Shown here: piece after piece, positions 46,177 to 56,690 of the stretch
Numbering within the stretch: position 1 is the stretch's first letter
Layout of the letters: each line of letters begins with the position of its first letter
Assembly (NCBI GenBank): GCA_022836615.1
Contig: MU405219.1
Coordinates: 186,001-250,000 of the forward strand
Source of the DNA: Annulohypoxylon bovei var. microspora
Taxonomy: Eukaryota > Ascomycota > Sordariomycetes > Xylariales > Hypoxylaceae
Length of the DNA stretch: 64,000 nt
Direction of reading: 5' to 3'
Made by a program: the position numbers and the translations under genes
Notes under the pieces: generated by a model
What the model was told of the DNA's origin: nothing
Databases searched by the model: none
What the model saw: the letters and a program-made list of their open reading frames with translations, nothing else

Positions 46177-47277
46177 GGTTATTTGGTAAGATGTAGATAG
46201 AATGTTTCTATTAGACTGTGTGATATGTGCTAGGTTGTTTGATGTGGTTTAGTGCTCCCGTTCCTTCTCCTAGTCTCTGATCCATCGCTGTTCTTATATG
46301 CTTCTGATAGTCTTCTAGAAATATCATGAAGTACTACATGCAGCGCATTACTAACGAAGAAATGTTGACATTCAGCTGTGTTACGATGCGACCTCGGTGG
46401 CATTTTCTGATTATTCTATCAAACTGCCACCACCATCAGTAATTGGAGATCTCAACGCCTGGTGATAAACCAATTCGGCAGGACACACTGCTAATGAAAC
46501 TAAGTTACTTAGTACCTACGACGTAAGGAGACTCGTTTTATTTACCTAGCGACGCTAGAAGGGCTAGTCTACGTAAACTTCAACTTGATACTTTGATTAC
46601 TCATAGTACTTAAATTGGCAACTACTATAACAGCGGTGAACCGTTCGATCACTAAACAAATTGTAGCTATAGCCAATCGCAGCAAATAATGCTGAAGGAA
46701 GATCCCTGTCGAAATTTCTCTGTCCTATATTTGGTGAAAGAGAATTCACATTATTAGCCAAACCTGACCATTCTGTGGTCTAATTTCTGTTCCATTGCAT
46801 ATGCCTCCTTAAAATAAGTTAAGAGCTTCTCCGGCGTTGAGTAATAATGCACCTGGACACATTAATCATCCTTCTAAATTAATGATCAATACTTCAAATC
46901 CTAGAACGTTGAGATGGGTACGCAGACAATTCCTAAGAGTAACTGTTTCAACCTAAATTTCTACTACTAACAGACCTACTTCCTAAGTATGCTACTAATA
47001 TTGAGAGCGAATTAAGTCTCAAGTCTAAGCATTGGATTAGTTATCAATCTATCTAGTTTGCCACGGGAATGACCGCGAACGGAAAACATCTATCTAAAAC
47101 AGGACACCGCATCTTCTAGTTCTAGGTGCGTGGTCCTCAACGAACACTACGAAAGGGGTATTCAACAGCAGGAAATCTATATGAACTACACTGTGATGAA
47201 GCGTTCCGACGTCGTATTTCTTTCTGCCTTGGGAGCTGCGTCCACCTACAAGCTTATGAATCCGGGATTTACTAAGC
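46177..47277. other. Intergenic, nothing recognised
   Basis: AT-rich; contains the NmrA-like promoter and the 3' flank of the Nudix gene. A 74-codon frame at 47094-47318 overlaps the Nudix stop and is not supported. Confidence 0.5.
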
Positions 47278-48373
47278 TCATAGCTTGAACTGCTTGGCAC
47301 ACTCGATCCCTTCCGCAAATGTGCCTACTCGTGCGTCGATTGCGTAGCCCTCTGCCTCGAATCTCTTGCATTCGTCGTACAGCTTGGTAAGCGGGACAAG
47401 GAAGACCTCGATGAATTCGTCCTCTTCTAGCTCGGGCTGCAGGTTCTGGTTCTCGGGTAGGCTCATGTCAACGGTGACGTGGACCATCCGCAAATTGGTA
47501 TTGCAGAAGCCAGGGTCTAGATATCAGTCAGCAACTTGTTTAGAAGTGGCAATGAGTACAGCAGAGTTAGAGGGACCTTCGGATATGAAACCCGTCTGCG
47601 TGTTATTTATGTATCTCATTTCATGCTCCCCGAACAGTCCATTTTTGGGCTAGGTAATCGTAGTGACCCGAAGCATTGATGAGGCACACGAGTCAATGAC
47701 AGGGAAAACTTACCATTGAACATCATGGGCGAAGTCTCAGACGGTTTGGCTACATAGCCGGTTTCCTCCTTCAGTTCACGAATGGCAGCTTCCTCGACAG
47801 TTTCTCCCTCGTCGATTAAACCTGCTGGAACCTCAATGGTGACCTTATCGATTGGTGCACGGTACTAACTCATAGAAAACAATTAATATGCATTGCCTAA
47901 ATGGTACTCATGGATCACAGGGGGGCAGAGAAGATAGGGGTTAAGTAGGTATGCAAGCCGAGGGTCGTAATGCTCAGATAAGAACCCGGCATATACGAGC
48001 ATGACAGTGCAGTTAATGATCATCACTGACCTGTTTCTGCAGTACGATCTCAGGGCCAGTCGGCTTCTCTAGGATAGCCACAATTCCTACACCGTCGATG
48101 TCGCTGTTCTTGGGCCTCGTAGTACGCTCGGCTGATTCCCAAGTACGCGTCTGACTCTTTGAATCAGTGTAAGTCAGCCTAAGGGGTTGATGTCAGCATG
48201 ATGAATTAAAGCTCACTAGCAGACTTTTTATCGCTGCCTACTTCACCAGTTTGGCCCACTCGGCGTCGCTGTTCTTCTATGCCGGCTGTCAGATCACACG
48301 CAGATTCAATCGGGCGGAACGGAACACTCACGAGAGGTTCTACAGACAGAACCTTGGCATTTGAGAACGACAT
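47278..48373 (-). CDS. YSA1: Nudix hydrolase, ADP-ribose pyrophosphatase type
   Basis: Hydrolyses ADP-ribose (and related nucleotide sugars) to AMP and ribose-5-phosphate, detoxifying NAD breakdown products (yeast Ysa1, human NUDT5). Five exons, 48373-48332, 48276-48242, 48178-48031, 47864-47714 and 47516-47278, give 204 residues, every junction in phase. The Nudix box GX5EX7REUXEEXGU is perfect: GLIDEGETVEEAAIRELKEE followed by TGY. Upstream are the typical TRTWESAERTTRP and GVGIVAILEKPTGPEIVLQKQYRAP, and downstream DPGFCNTNLRMVHVTVDM and the EDEFIEVFLVPL strand. The first two exons are only 42 and 35 nt, so ORF scanning finds only the last exon. Confidence 0.92.
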
Positions 48374-49097
48374 GGCGAATCGAAGATGTGCCGTGGATAT
48401 TGAAAATGTTAATTATCTCGTTCATTCGTTTATTGAAGGGATGTTGAGGAATTGCGAACCGAAATAAAATTTGTGCGATGTGTTGTTTACTTAGGCGTCA
48501 CCGATACTTCGGCAGCTGATTCTGGATGTTGCCGGGTGTTTTCAGCTGTCAGACGTAGGGTATATTTCCCCCTTATCCTAGGAGGACTTTAAGCCTGTTA
48601 TTCAACATTGTTTTTTAAACGGAGTAAGATACTGCCTAATAATACTTATTATTCGATAAATATAGTCGACTGCTCATTTACTCGCCCTTGAACCATGGAT
48701 ACGATGTCGGTGCTATTATTGAGGAAGTCTTGGCGGCGTAGAGTACCTGTGCAAGGTAAATCTCAATGTGCAACTGTTGTCTTTAGGAGTATCAAAACAA
48801 ACATTTAGATTTCTCTATATATGATTGCTATCAAGGTAGAGACTTGATTCATAGGTGTTGCAAGTGTGGTTATGAAAAGGGCATCCAGCGAGCTTGTCGC
48901 AACCACAAATCTATTGCAGTCAACCATATTAGACACGTTATACAGATAACGATATTAAGTGTACATTATAACACCCTTAATTGTCCTTGAGTGATATGCG
49001 AGAATATCCTGTATTCTGAGTTATTGTTCATAAGTAAGATGACACGTACTTGAGAGGTAGGTAGGCTTGGAGGTAAGGTAGTGTGTGAAAGGTTTCG
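48374..49097. other. Intergenic, nothing recognised
   Basis: Promoter side of the Nudix gene and 3' flank of the membrane-protein gene. No frame, repeat or hairpin worth naming. Confidence 0.5.
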
Positions 49098-50029
49098 TTA
49101 ATGTCCCATAAGTTCCACAGCTTCATGTTGTGCACTTAACTCAGAATGTCCTTTCTGCTCGTCTAACTCCGCTGGTTGTACGTGCCAGTCTTGGAATTGT
49201 CTGATGCCCCAACTTACTTGCCCGCCTTGTGAGGAAGGGTACTGGTTATTTTCTTGGACTGCTTGTCGTTTTCGTCTGCCAATAAAATACGCAGCCCAGA
49301 TCATCCCAGTTATGATCAATACACCTAGACTCACTCCGACCCCGATGCCAGCCTTAGCACCGGTACTTAGACCAGCTGCTGTGTCAATATTACTATCCGT
49401 TCCTTTTTGTGTCGGAATGATACTGCTCTGAGCATCCGTAGTCGACGATTTGGTAAGCGTGGACGGCGTGGGTGTAATACTGTCCCATACAGGGTCGTCA
49501 CTAGCCCGCCGCACAACCACGCCTTTCGCGAATACCCAGTTCCCCGAAGCGTAGAATTTGGTGGTTATAGTCGAAACTGTGCCCGAGTCGGCAGATACGT
49601 ATTTACTAATAGTAAAGGAACTGTCGGTTAGCATGAGAGAGTTGCAAGCAGCAGGGTCGTCCGATTGTCGTCCTATACGACATTGGTAGCTGCTAATATT
49701 ATGCACTATTATTAGCTTCTCAATCATCTTTGAGCTATCGAACAACTAGCTAACTCGGGTTTTCTAGTAATGATCACGTACGTTGGGCAACACGTAGCTG
49801 CCGTGCCGCCATTTCCCACTCCAGCAGTGCACGCGTAAGTGTAGCCTGATGGGCATATACCAGGCGAGTAATAGTTGCCATCCCAAGGCACAAAGCTAGT
49901 TGGCATGCAAGACGATAGGGACGCGTCGATAGTGCCATAGACTAACACATCGTTATTAGTCAGATAAATGGATTCGCAATTCGTCCCACCAGCCGAATAT
50001 GCTGTAGTGAGCGGGCCCAGGTTAGACAT
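49098..50029 (-). CDS. One-pass surface membrane protein with Cys-rich N-terminus
   Basis: Fungal plasma-membrane-type protein of unknown function. Two exons, 50029-49782 and 49689-49098 (intron GTACGT..AGCAG, 92 bp), give 279 residues. The N-terminal half has spaced cysteines (GGTNC, SSCMPTSF, GICPSGYTYACT, ATCCPTYQCR) and contains WDGNYYSPGICPSG. It is followed by a Ser/Thr-rich stalk, one membrane helix at about residues 197-219 (IGVGVSLGVLIITGMIWAAYF), a stop-transfer GRRKR and a 55-residue cytoplasmic tail. No clear cleavable signal peptide is seen from the Met at 50029; an in-frame Met at 50104 adds 25 residues but no hydrophobic core either, so an additional 5' exon is possible. It resembles sensor-like fungal surface proteins in layout only. 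Confidence 0.75.
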
Positions 50030-51559
50030 TACGTTGTTGCAAAAGGGGTAGCTTAGCTTTAAGGTGTGAATATGGATGTTAGAGGAATCAAAACGAGAGA
50101 GCAAGGACTAAAAATTAGGTGGCTGTTTGCGAAAAGATAGGTCTGGACTCTGGCGGTCTCACGGCACAGCCTTTTCAGCTTTACAACAGAGTCAGCCCTA
50201 ACTGGGCGTCCAGTAGTTGGCTTCCAGTCCTTAATGCTAGCCCTCCCACCCCGGTCCAGGTGAAGAAAACAGCACATTGATCAATGGCGTGTCTCAAAAT
50301 TAGCGCCTAACTTCGTGTTCTTTCGCTTATGACTGGGGGAGCAAAATTCAATTGTTTATGAAGATGCAATTTAGTTAGAGGGACACGCCCAAATATCCCC
50401 CCATTTAATCACTATTCCATCATAATTGAAGGTTGGAATCATTTATATGCCTGACCAAGAAGGGGGGAGGGGTCAAACGCTGAATGTCGTAGGGTGGACA
50501 ATAGTCCGGTACTAGGTATTTAAGGTTGCAGCGTAGTATTTCTCAGTCCCTATCTAGTATGTAACTCTCCGTGGCTCTTCTGTTCATTAGAAGAGCTGTG
50601 TACGACTTTATGCCTCAAACAGTCACACAAAGAAAAATAAGCGCGGTGCTTGATGATCTCAGGGATCAAGGCCCTTAGTTTATGGCTGTGTTAAAGGAAG
50701 CTTACCGGTAGCTCATTAGTAGGCAGATACCTTATATTGTTATTAATGTTGAAGTGGACGCAGGTTATGAGTGTCATTGTTGTATATTAGAAGGTTAAGT
50801 TACTAAGAGTATGTAGCGGGAGGTAGATAGTACATATAGGTGCCATAGGTACAGGGCGTATCCAGTCACCAGTGTTTCCAGCCACCTAATATTACAACAA
50901 TTAATACCGTAATCATTCAAGGGCTCCTAGGGCTAAAGGTCTCTTTGCATTTACATACCTGACAGCTCGCCGGTGAGGAGCTCCTATATCGCCCCACTGG
51001 TAGCCCCTGACGACGATCACCCCAATATTATTCAACGGGGTATAGAGCCTCTGTCCATCATCTATCGCGTATCCACGCATTTAATTATGTTAATAGATAG
51101 TAACAAGTTCATTACGCACAGGTACATTTAAATATATACGTAGGTAAGAATAAACTATTTATTTGAACGTCTAGATACCTACCTAGTCGGATAGGGGCTC
51201 GTCCCAGGCTCGGTCCGTTGGGGGAAGACCTATTGGTAGTAAAGTTAATATAGTATAGGTATGTATACAGCGATTTCATTCAGCCTTGTTTGGAGCCTCT
51301 CGTGAAACGAGGTCGTCGCTACGTCATCCATTAGAAGCACATCATGATAGTGGTATTGCTACCAATCTTAGTAGAGCAGATGACTTATGCCAGTAAAGAA
51401 GACATAACGATTTCAGCGGTCTAATCATGTTTCTCATTCGGGTATCTCCACATCTATTACACAACTAGGCTAGTCGACATAGAAAATTGGAAAGAAAGGA
51501 AAGGGAAAAAAGAGGTAACACGAGCCAATAGACACGAGTGCTTTATAGCCCCTATTCCC
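50030..51559. other. Intergenic, nothing recognised
   Basis: AT-rich 1.5 kb with scattered AGGTA/TACCT half-sites (for example near 51130-51190) but no full palindrome and no supported coding frame. Confidence 0.5.
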
Positions 51560-52606
51560 TTAATCCAACTTTAGGCTTTTGAGCCTCTTTGCCTCAGGCA
51601 GGTAGTTATCGACGCCTGCCTCTCCCATCACATCGTCGCTATCCTCCTCTTCCTGCTGCTCTGCATCGCGGCTAACACCCTCCTCTTCATCCTCGTCTCC
51701 TTCCTTAGAGACTACTTCTCTATATTCCCTGAAGGAGTCGTACTTTCGTACGACCCCCTTTCCCTTCGAGGATTCCTTGTCTCTAGAAGGCACGCTCTGC
51801 TTGCCATCGATCAAGTCCAAAAACGCGTCGTGGTGCTTAGTGCGGCATTCCGTGTCGTAAAAGAAGAGTTCCTTATCCGGGACCTTTGACAGGTCCAGTT
51901 CTTCAAGATACTCCACGGGGGCGCACTTCACTTGTAGTCCTCGGGTCGATTTCAAATCCAGAACGAGTTTGTCTGCTCCATCGCCTTGTGCCTCGTGGTG
52001 GGTAAGTTGGTAAGGGAAGTACTTGTCGTACACGGGCTTGCCCATGCTCACTTGGTCCTCCGCCAGCTCGATGTTTTCTTGGCAGGTTGTATCACCCTTT
52101 TCGAGCACGCGGGTCTGGTGGATTGGGTAGCGTAACAAGAACTCCTCTAGGAATCGATCGAGGGCTTGGGAAAGAGGCTGTCCAGGCGGGGGCTTTCGGT
52201 TTGGGGCCAGGACTGTGTTCAGGAAGATGGCGCGGGCGTGGAATGCTTTGTATGTAAAAGCCCAGAATCCTTGGTCGCTGATTTTGCTAGACCAAGAAAA
52301 CGAGTTCTTCGCAAGAGCGAAGAATTCCTGGGGCTCGAGGTCCTTGCATAGTCCGATCTTCTCGGTCGCGAAGTCGTAGATGTGGGAAAGGGCTAGGCTT
52401 ACGACGATTAGGCGGGTCGTCTTCAACTCCCTCTCTATTACTTTGGCGAGACGGATAGAGTGTGGATAGTTGAGGAGAAAATGATGTTTCTTCACCTCGC
52501 GCCCTAACCGCTCATCATACACATCTTTATTCTGCGTCTCCCAGCGGAGACCGCCGTTAAAACCCTTATAGAACAACATCTGGAGACTCAACTGCCTAGG
52601 TGACAT
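51560..52606 (-). CDS. Uncharacterised protein with acidic C-terminal region
   Basis: I do not recognise this protein. It is one uninterrupted frame of 348 residues. The first 230 residues look like a globular, mixed alpha/beta domain with several aromatic-rich segments (FSWSSKISDQGFWAFTYKAF, VYDKYFPYQLTHHE). The last 70 are strongly acidic (KEGDEDEEEGVSRD and QQEEEDSDDVMGEAG) and end in the basic KRLKSLKLD, a layout common in nuclear or chaperone-like proteins. There is no signal peptide or membrane helix. Length, intactness and composition support a real gene; opposite-strand frames are short. Confidence 0.65.
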   Translation of the reverse strand: MSPRQLSLQMLFYKGFNGGLRWETQNKDVYDERLGREVKKHHFLLNYPHSIRLAKVIERELKTTRLIVVSLALSHIYDFATEKIGLCKDLEPQEFFALAKNSFSWSSKISDQGFWAFTYKAFHARAIFLNTVLAPNRKPPPGQPLSQALDRFLEEFLLRYPIHQTRVLEKGDTTCQENIELAEDQVSMGKPVYDKYFPYQLTHHEAQGDGADKLVLDLKSTRGLQVKCAPVEYLEELDLSKVPDKELFFYDTECRTKHHDAFLDLIDGKQSVPSRDKESSKGKGVVRKYDSFREYREVVSKEGDEDEEEGVSRDAEQQEEEDSDDVMGEAGVDNYLPEAKRLKSLKLD

Positions 52607-53007
52607 GATGTCGTATGGATGGTTTGGTAGATTGGCTGCCTAGGTATTGACAAGTAAAGTTCGGAGGCGATTAAATTATCGATCAATGAAACGTAAAGTG
52701 GATGAGATTGTCGGTTGGAGAAATGTAATGTTTGAAACTCTTGAGTGAGACGTGAGATGATTTAATGTGCGATGAGAGTTTGAGGTGTATTGTAAATTTT
52801 ACACGAATCCATGACAGTGTTGATGTACTAAGGAAAGGTGCATGCTGAGGATAGCCGGGTACGTAGCTGCATTAAAAATCTGTACGGAGATATCTAACTA
52901 AACTGCCCCGATGTGGTGGTGGGTGGTCAGAGTGGTTGGTTACCATGGAGACGGCATTGGACTGAGCTATTAGGTATATGATTTAAAATAAAGACGGAAT
53001 ACACCAA

Positions 53008-53108
53008 GGGAAGTTGGTCTAGTGGTTAAGACACCAACTGTTCAAATTCAGGTTCAGGGGAACGTGATATTGAAAAAGCTCAGGGTTCGAATCCCTGTGG
53101 GGGATTTT
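53008..53108 (+). tRNA. tRNA-like sequence with A and B boxes, probably degenerate
   Basis: A-box TGGTCTAGTGG at 53015-53025 with a D-stem GTC/GAC. The B-box/T-arm CAGGG-TTCGAAT-CCCTG at 53081-53097 is perfect, and a TTTT follows at 53105-53108. The A-box region resembles fungal tRNA-Glu. The 7 nt before position 8 (GGGAAGT) do not pair with the 7 nt after the T-arm (TGGGGGA), and no clean anticodon stem can be drawn: CTG/CAG pairs around TTCAAATT, and about 30 extra nt follow. It is either an intron-bearing tRNA I cannot fold by hand or, more likely, a rearranged tRNA pseudogene. Confidence 0.45.
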
Positions 53109-53315
53109 CACTTCTATTTCTAACGCCGCGTCGCGAGTGGGCTATGACATATAGGCATGCTTCGTCTGACAATGGCCCGGCGGCTCGGTCTTGGAAAGAA
53201 ATTTGAAATACTCTCACACTGGAGGTGGGTTGACCAAACTTTTTTTTTAACCTTCGTTTATTTCTTCGTCTTCGTCCATTTCCTCTATATTTTTAATATG
53301 GCATCCTTCCATGTT

Positions 53316-53389
53316 ATTTTTTTCTCCTTTTCTTCTTCTTCTTCTTTTTCTTGTTTTTCTTCTTCTTCTTCCCCCCCTTTTTTACACTC
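53316..53389 (+). repeat. TTC-rich polypyrimidine tract
   Basis: Almost pure T/C over some 70 bases with (TTC)n runs and a C7 stretch. Confidence 0.8.
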
Positions 53390-54081
53390 AAGCCTTAGAG
53401 ATCATATCTACGGCCCATAGCAATTATTAATTGTAAAATGTCTTTTTTTTTTTACAGCATGTAGAACTTACTCATCATGATACCTATGTTAATAACCCAA
53501 CTCAGATCTCCCAATCCAGCACATGTGTAAAACTAATGAATGGATACCTAATTATCAACTATCTACTTACTCAGCTACCGAGATAACTATGTAATTTTAC
53601 GCACCATCTAGGTTACAATCATTATTATTAAATATACGCCAAACTACTTAAGTAATAACAAGGATAATACAAGCAAAGTAGCAATGTCATATCAAGATTA
53701 ATTTACTTGTTTGAAACTAGGCCTTCTTCTCAAATGAAACATGAAATATTAGTCCCGTAGTCCTAGGTATCCACTCGGAAAGCCGGGTTGCACGGTAGGA
53801 GTTGTAGGCCGTGCTCCACATTCCAACGGTTAATGCTTCCGGTTCATCGATCGACGGATTTTATTTCCATTTAGGCTTTTTTTAGTCATCACACCTTTCT
53901 TAATGCAACATCAATGTCAATCTACTTGGATAGATACCTGTATCTTAGTATCTCGATACTATCCCTATCATCATACTTCTTACCAGACTCTAATAAGGTC
54001 GATCAGTTCGTAAGTCTCGGTTTGCTCAGCCGTTAATAAACAGTTGTAACGCGGTCTAGGTAAGATGTATATTGAATTGAA

Positions 54082-55320
54082 TCATGAGGATGTTTCTATC
54101 GAAGCCACCATGGGGTCCCACACCCTATCTAATAGCCAGCGTCGTGCGTGGTTGTTTGGGTGTAAGCATTCAGGAAGATACCTGTACCAGTCCCAGCCTC
54201 CACCGCCGTACAAGCAGTTCGTGATTTTAATGGACTCCCAGTACTCTGGATAGAAGCCGCTGCGCTCCCAGTCGATGATACCAGTAACTTGCCACTTGCC
54301 TGAATCGTCAGAATTGACCACAATATTTGCTGGTCGGACGTCTCCATGGGTAAAGACGGACTTGTTCGGACTTGGTGGACAGAGCCCTCGCAAAAACTCC
54401 ACATAGACTGGGGTTGCAAATCTGGAACCGGAAAAGACGAAATCTTCAAATTCCTTTACACTCGTGATTGGGGTAGAGGCTACACGTATACCTCGTCTGG
54501 CATCCTTACATGGTTCCCCTTGAACGCCACCAAGTGGACTGTCCTCTGGGCACGGAAGTGATCGCAATTCAGAGAACAGGGCGTCGAGCTGACTGCTGAT
54601 GTCTTGTTTTTGGGCCAGGCTTAACTGTGGCCATGCTTTCTCGAGGTCTAAACCGGGGATATAGGTCATGAACATGAGATGGAAATGTCCCAATTCAATC
54701 ATCCCATGTGGTCTAGGGGCAGGAAAGCTTGGTAGGTGTGCTTCAAGGTACTGCAAAGCAGTATATTCATCGGTGCCGGCCGAGCGCCGTGAGATCTTGG
54801 TAACGATGTCGTCGGAGACTAGCAAAACCATGGTAGAGCATACCCAGTTACTTTGAAAGAGAACTTCGGCTCGGGACAAGAGTTGGATGACAGAGTGCAT
54901 GAAATTATCGGCGTCCGCGTCGGGGAGGAGAAGCTGCATATCATCCGAAAATGGGAAGAGAATTGTAGCTGCTGCGTCTGGGTCGAGAAGCAATCGTGTG
55001 TCGCCGTGGGAGAGATTAGGGACGGTTGGCTTCTTGGTAGTGCTTCCGAGTCTCGCTGTTTGGGTGTAAGCTACTAGGTATCCGTGCGATGAGCAGGCAG
55101 AACTCTTACCACCAACATTCTGGAGTCGCTCTCGCCTCTCGGCGTAATCTTTCCCTATGATGGCAACCAGATCGGCTTCAGGATCTTCCTTCAGAGTTTC
55201 TACAATTCTCTGCACCATCTTAGTGTTGTATATGGCTGCAGGTGTTTTATTATTGGCCTTGATTACACGATTCTTCCGAGGCGCGACAGGCGTGCCCTGT
55301 GGATGGATTGTTTCATCCAT
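54082..55320 (-). CDS. Aminoglycoside-phosphotransferase-fold (APH) kinase-like protein
   Basis: Member of the large fungal APH/choline-kinase-like family; substrates are mostly unknown. The frame is 412 residues. Kinase motifs are HGDVRPANIVV (catalytic loop, HGDxxPxN) and IIDWERSG (metal-binding D). The N-terminal lobe has VCSTMVLLVSDDIVTKISRR with the ATP-site Lys, and DEYTALQYLEAHLP. Between residues 71 and 89 the frame contains a likely 54-bp intron (55109-55056, GTAAGAG..AACAG) that keeps phase and has no stop, so it would pass unnoticed. Removing it gives 394 residues and joins NVGG to RLGSTTKKPTV. The N-terminal 70 residues are basic and not part of the fold. It does not resemble a resistance determinant specifically. 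Confidence 0.8.
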   Translation of the reverse strand: MDETIHPQGTPVAPRKNRVIKANNKTPAAIYNTKMVQRIVETLKEDPEADLVAIIGKDYAERRERLQNVGGKSSACSSHGYLVAYTQTARLGSTTKKPTVPNLSHGDTRLLLDPDAAATILFPFSDDMQLLLPDADADNFMHSVIQLLSRAEVLFQSNWVCSTMVLLVSDDIVTKISRRSAGTDEYTALQYLEAHLPSFPAPRPHGMIELGHFHLMFMTYIPGLDLEKAWPQLSLAQKQDISSQLDALFSELRSLPCPEDSPLGGVQGEPCKDARRGIRVASTPITSVKEFEDFVFSGSRFATPVYVEFLRGLCPPSPNKSVFTHGDVRPANIVVNSDDSGKWQVTGIIDWERSGFYPEYWESIKITNCLYGGGGWDWYRYLPECLHPNNHARRWLLDRVWDPMVASIETSS

Positions 55321-56690
55321 TATTACAACAGTGACTCGCAGATCTATTTTCTACTAGATCAAAATGAGAGTTTCTATAGGAAGAGAGATGAAGGAAACAA
55401 TTTTCTGCGAGTATGGTAGTGACGATTGTTTTGTTGGTTGTTGGTTGTTGGTTGTTGGTTGTGAATAAAACAGACCCATGTGAGCGATTCCATAAGGGGA
55501 CGAGCGGGTACATTGCCCGAGTTTAACGAGGGTAATTATACGGGTAAAGCTTTGGTTCTTTTCTAAGGTATGTAGTTTTTATCAAAAGCCTCCTATCGCA
55601 ATAATCTTAGATCTCTAGTATTAAAAGTCTATAAACCTGGTTATCTCCAAAGGGGCCGATATGTCCACAATAATTGATTAAGTCCATCGTCTCGAGGGTA
55701 GGACCTTTCAACTAATCAGATCAATAGATCTCAGTTTTCGACAAGATTCAGTTTCTCGAAAACGAAAAGCTCGTCAAAAGCTAGTTCTCGCGCACGGACC
55801 AGGTGAGTGGCAAAGCTGGGGTGATTACCTAAGGCGATTACCTAATTGACTCCTTTCAGTTCAGTTGGCCCTGATCTTCAAAAGGAACAACCACCGACCA
55901 CGGGTTTGAGAAGGCACTGTTTTTTATTTATACTCATCTAATTCCGTGTCCGGACCAAGTGTATTTCAGAACGCCCCCAACTATACTTGATCATCATGAA
56001 TTCGGTATTGACCGGTTTTTGACAACCTTAGACAGTTGTAGATCAAAGGGGTCCAGGAAAGGGGTAAGGACATTAGTCGATTATTACCTTAGATGGGCCG
56101 AGGAAACAGCCTGTACTGACGTAGCAGTCATCCGAAATCGCTACAGTACCCTCCTACTTCTACCAGGGCACGAACAAGACCCCTAACGACGGTGCGGTCG
56201 TCCGAGGAGCTCAACTGGTGTCAATGTAGACTATTCAGGGGGGTCACAAAGCCGTGTCGCAAGCCGACAAGCCGGATTTAACGGTTCCGTACTTGGTATG
56301 GGAGCACTTGCAGGCATATGCACCTTGACTTTCCTATGAAAGTCGTGCGGCGCCTACAGCTACTTCACGCGCTTTTAGAGGAAATGGTGGTAGATACCTA
56401 AATTGCCTGAGGAACGTTGAAAGTGGGGGGTAATCAACTGTTCTGTCGCGAATTGGCTTAGAGGTTGTTCCAAGCTAGGACGTTGTCAAACGTGTACTTC
56501 GCGGCACTCGAATTGCAATAGGTCGAATTCAAACACCGACCAATGTTGTATGGCGCACTTCTTAGATACCTTCTATCTTACATAGGTAGACATACCAATT
56601 CAAAGATCGCTCGAGAAAAGATGGTACCCGATGGCCCCTCGCAAGGGCTGGAACATAAATGCTGAATTCTTGAGGTTACTTCGGGGAAGT
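55321..56690. other. Intergenic with short tandem repeat
   Basis: Promoter side of the APH gene; the repeat at 55433-55462 lies there. No supported gene up to the HET gene's 3' end. Frames of 66-88 codons at 55959-56186 and 56631-56897 lack support. Confidence 0.5.
55433..55462 (+). repeat. (GTTGGTT)4 tandem repeat
   Basis: Four 7-bp units about 115 bp upstream of the APH start; probably in its promoter or 5' UTR. Confidence 0.75.

Larger units (their letters stand above)
52607..54081. other. Intergenic with tRNA-like sequence and pyrimidine tract
   Basis: Contains the promoter of the gene at 51560-52606, a tRNA-like sequence (53008-53108), a TTC-rich tract (53316-53389) and a T10 run near 53445. 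No supported coding frame; the 87-codon frame at 53157-53420 is largely the translation of the T/C tract. Confidence 0.55.

Noticed and set aside
53157..53420. 87-codon frame with a hydrophobic Phe/Ser-rich protein
   Set aside because: Mostly translation of the TTC/T-rich tract.
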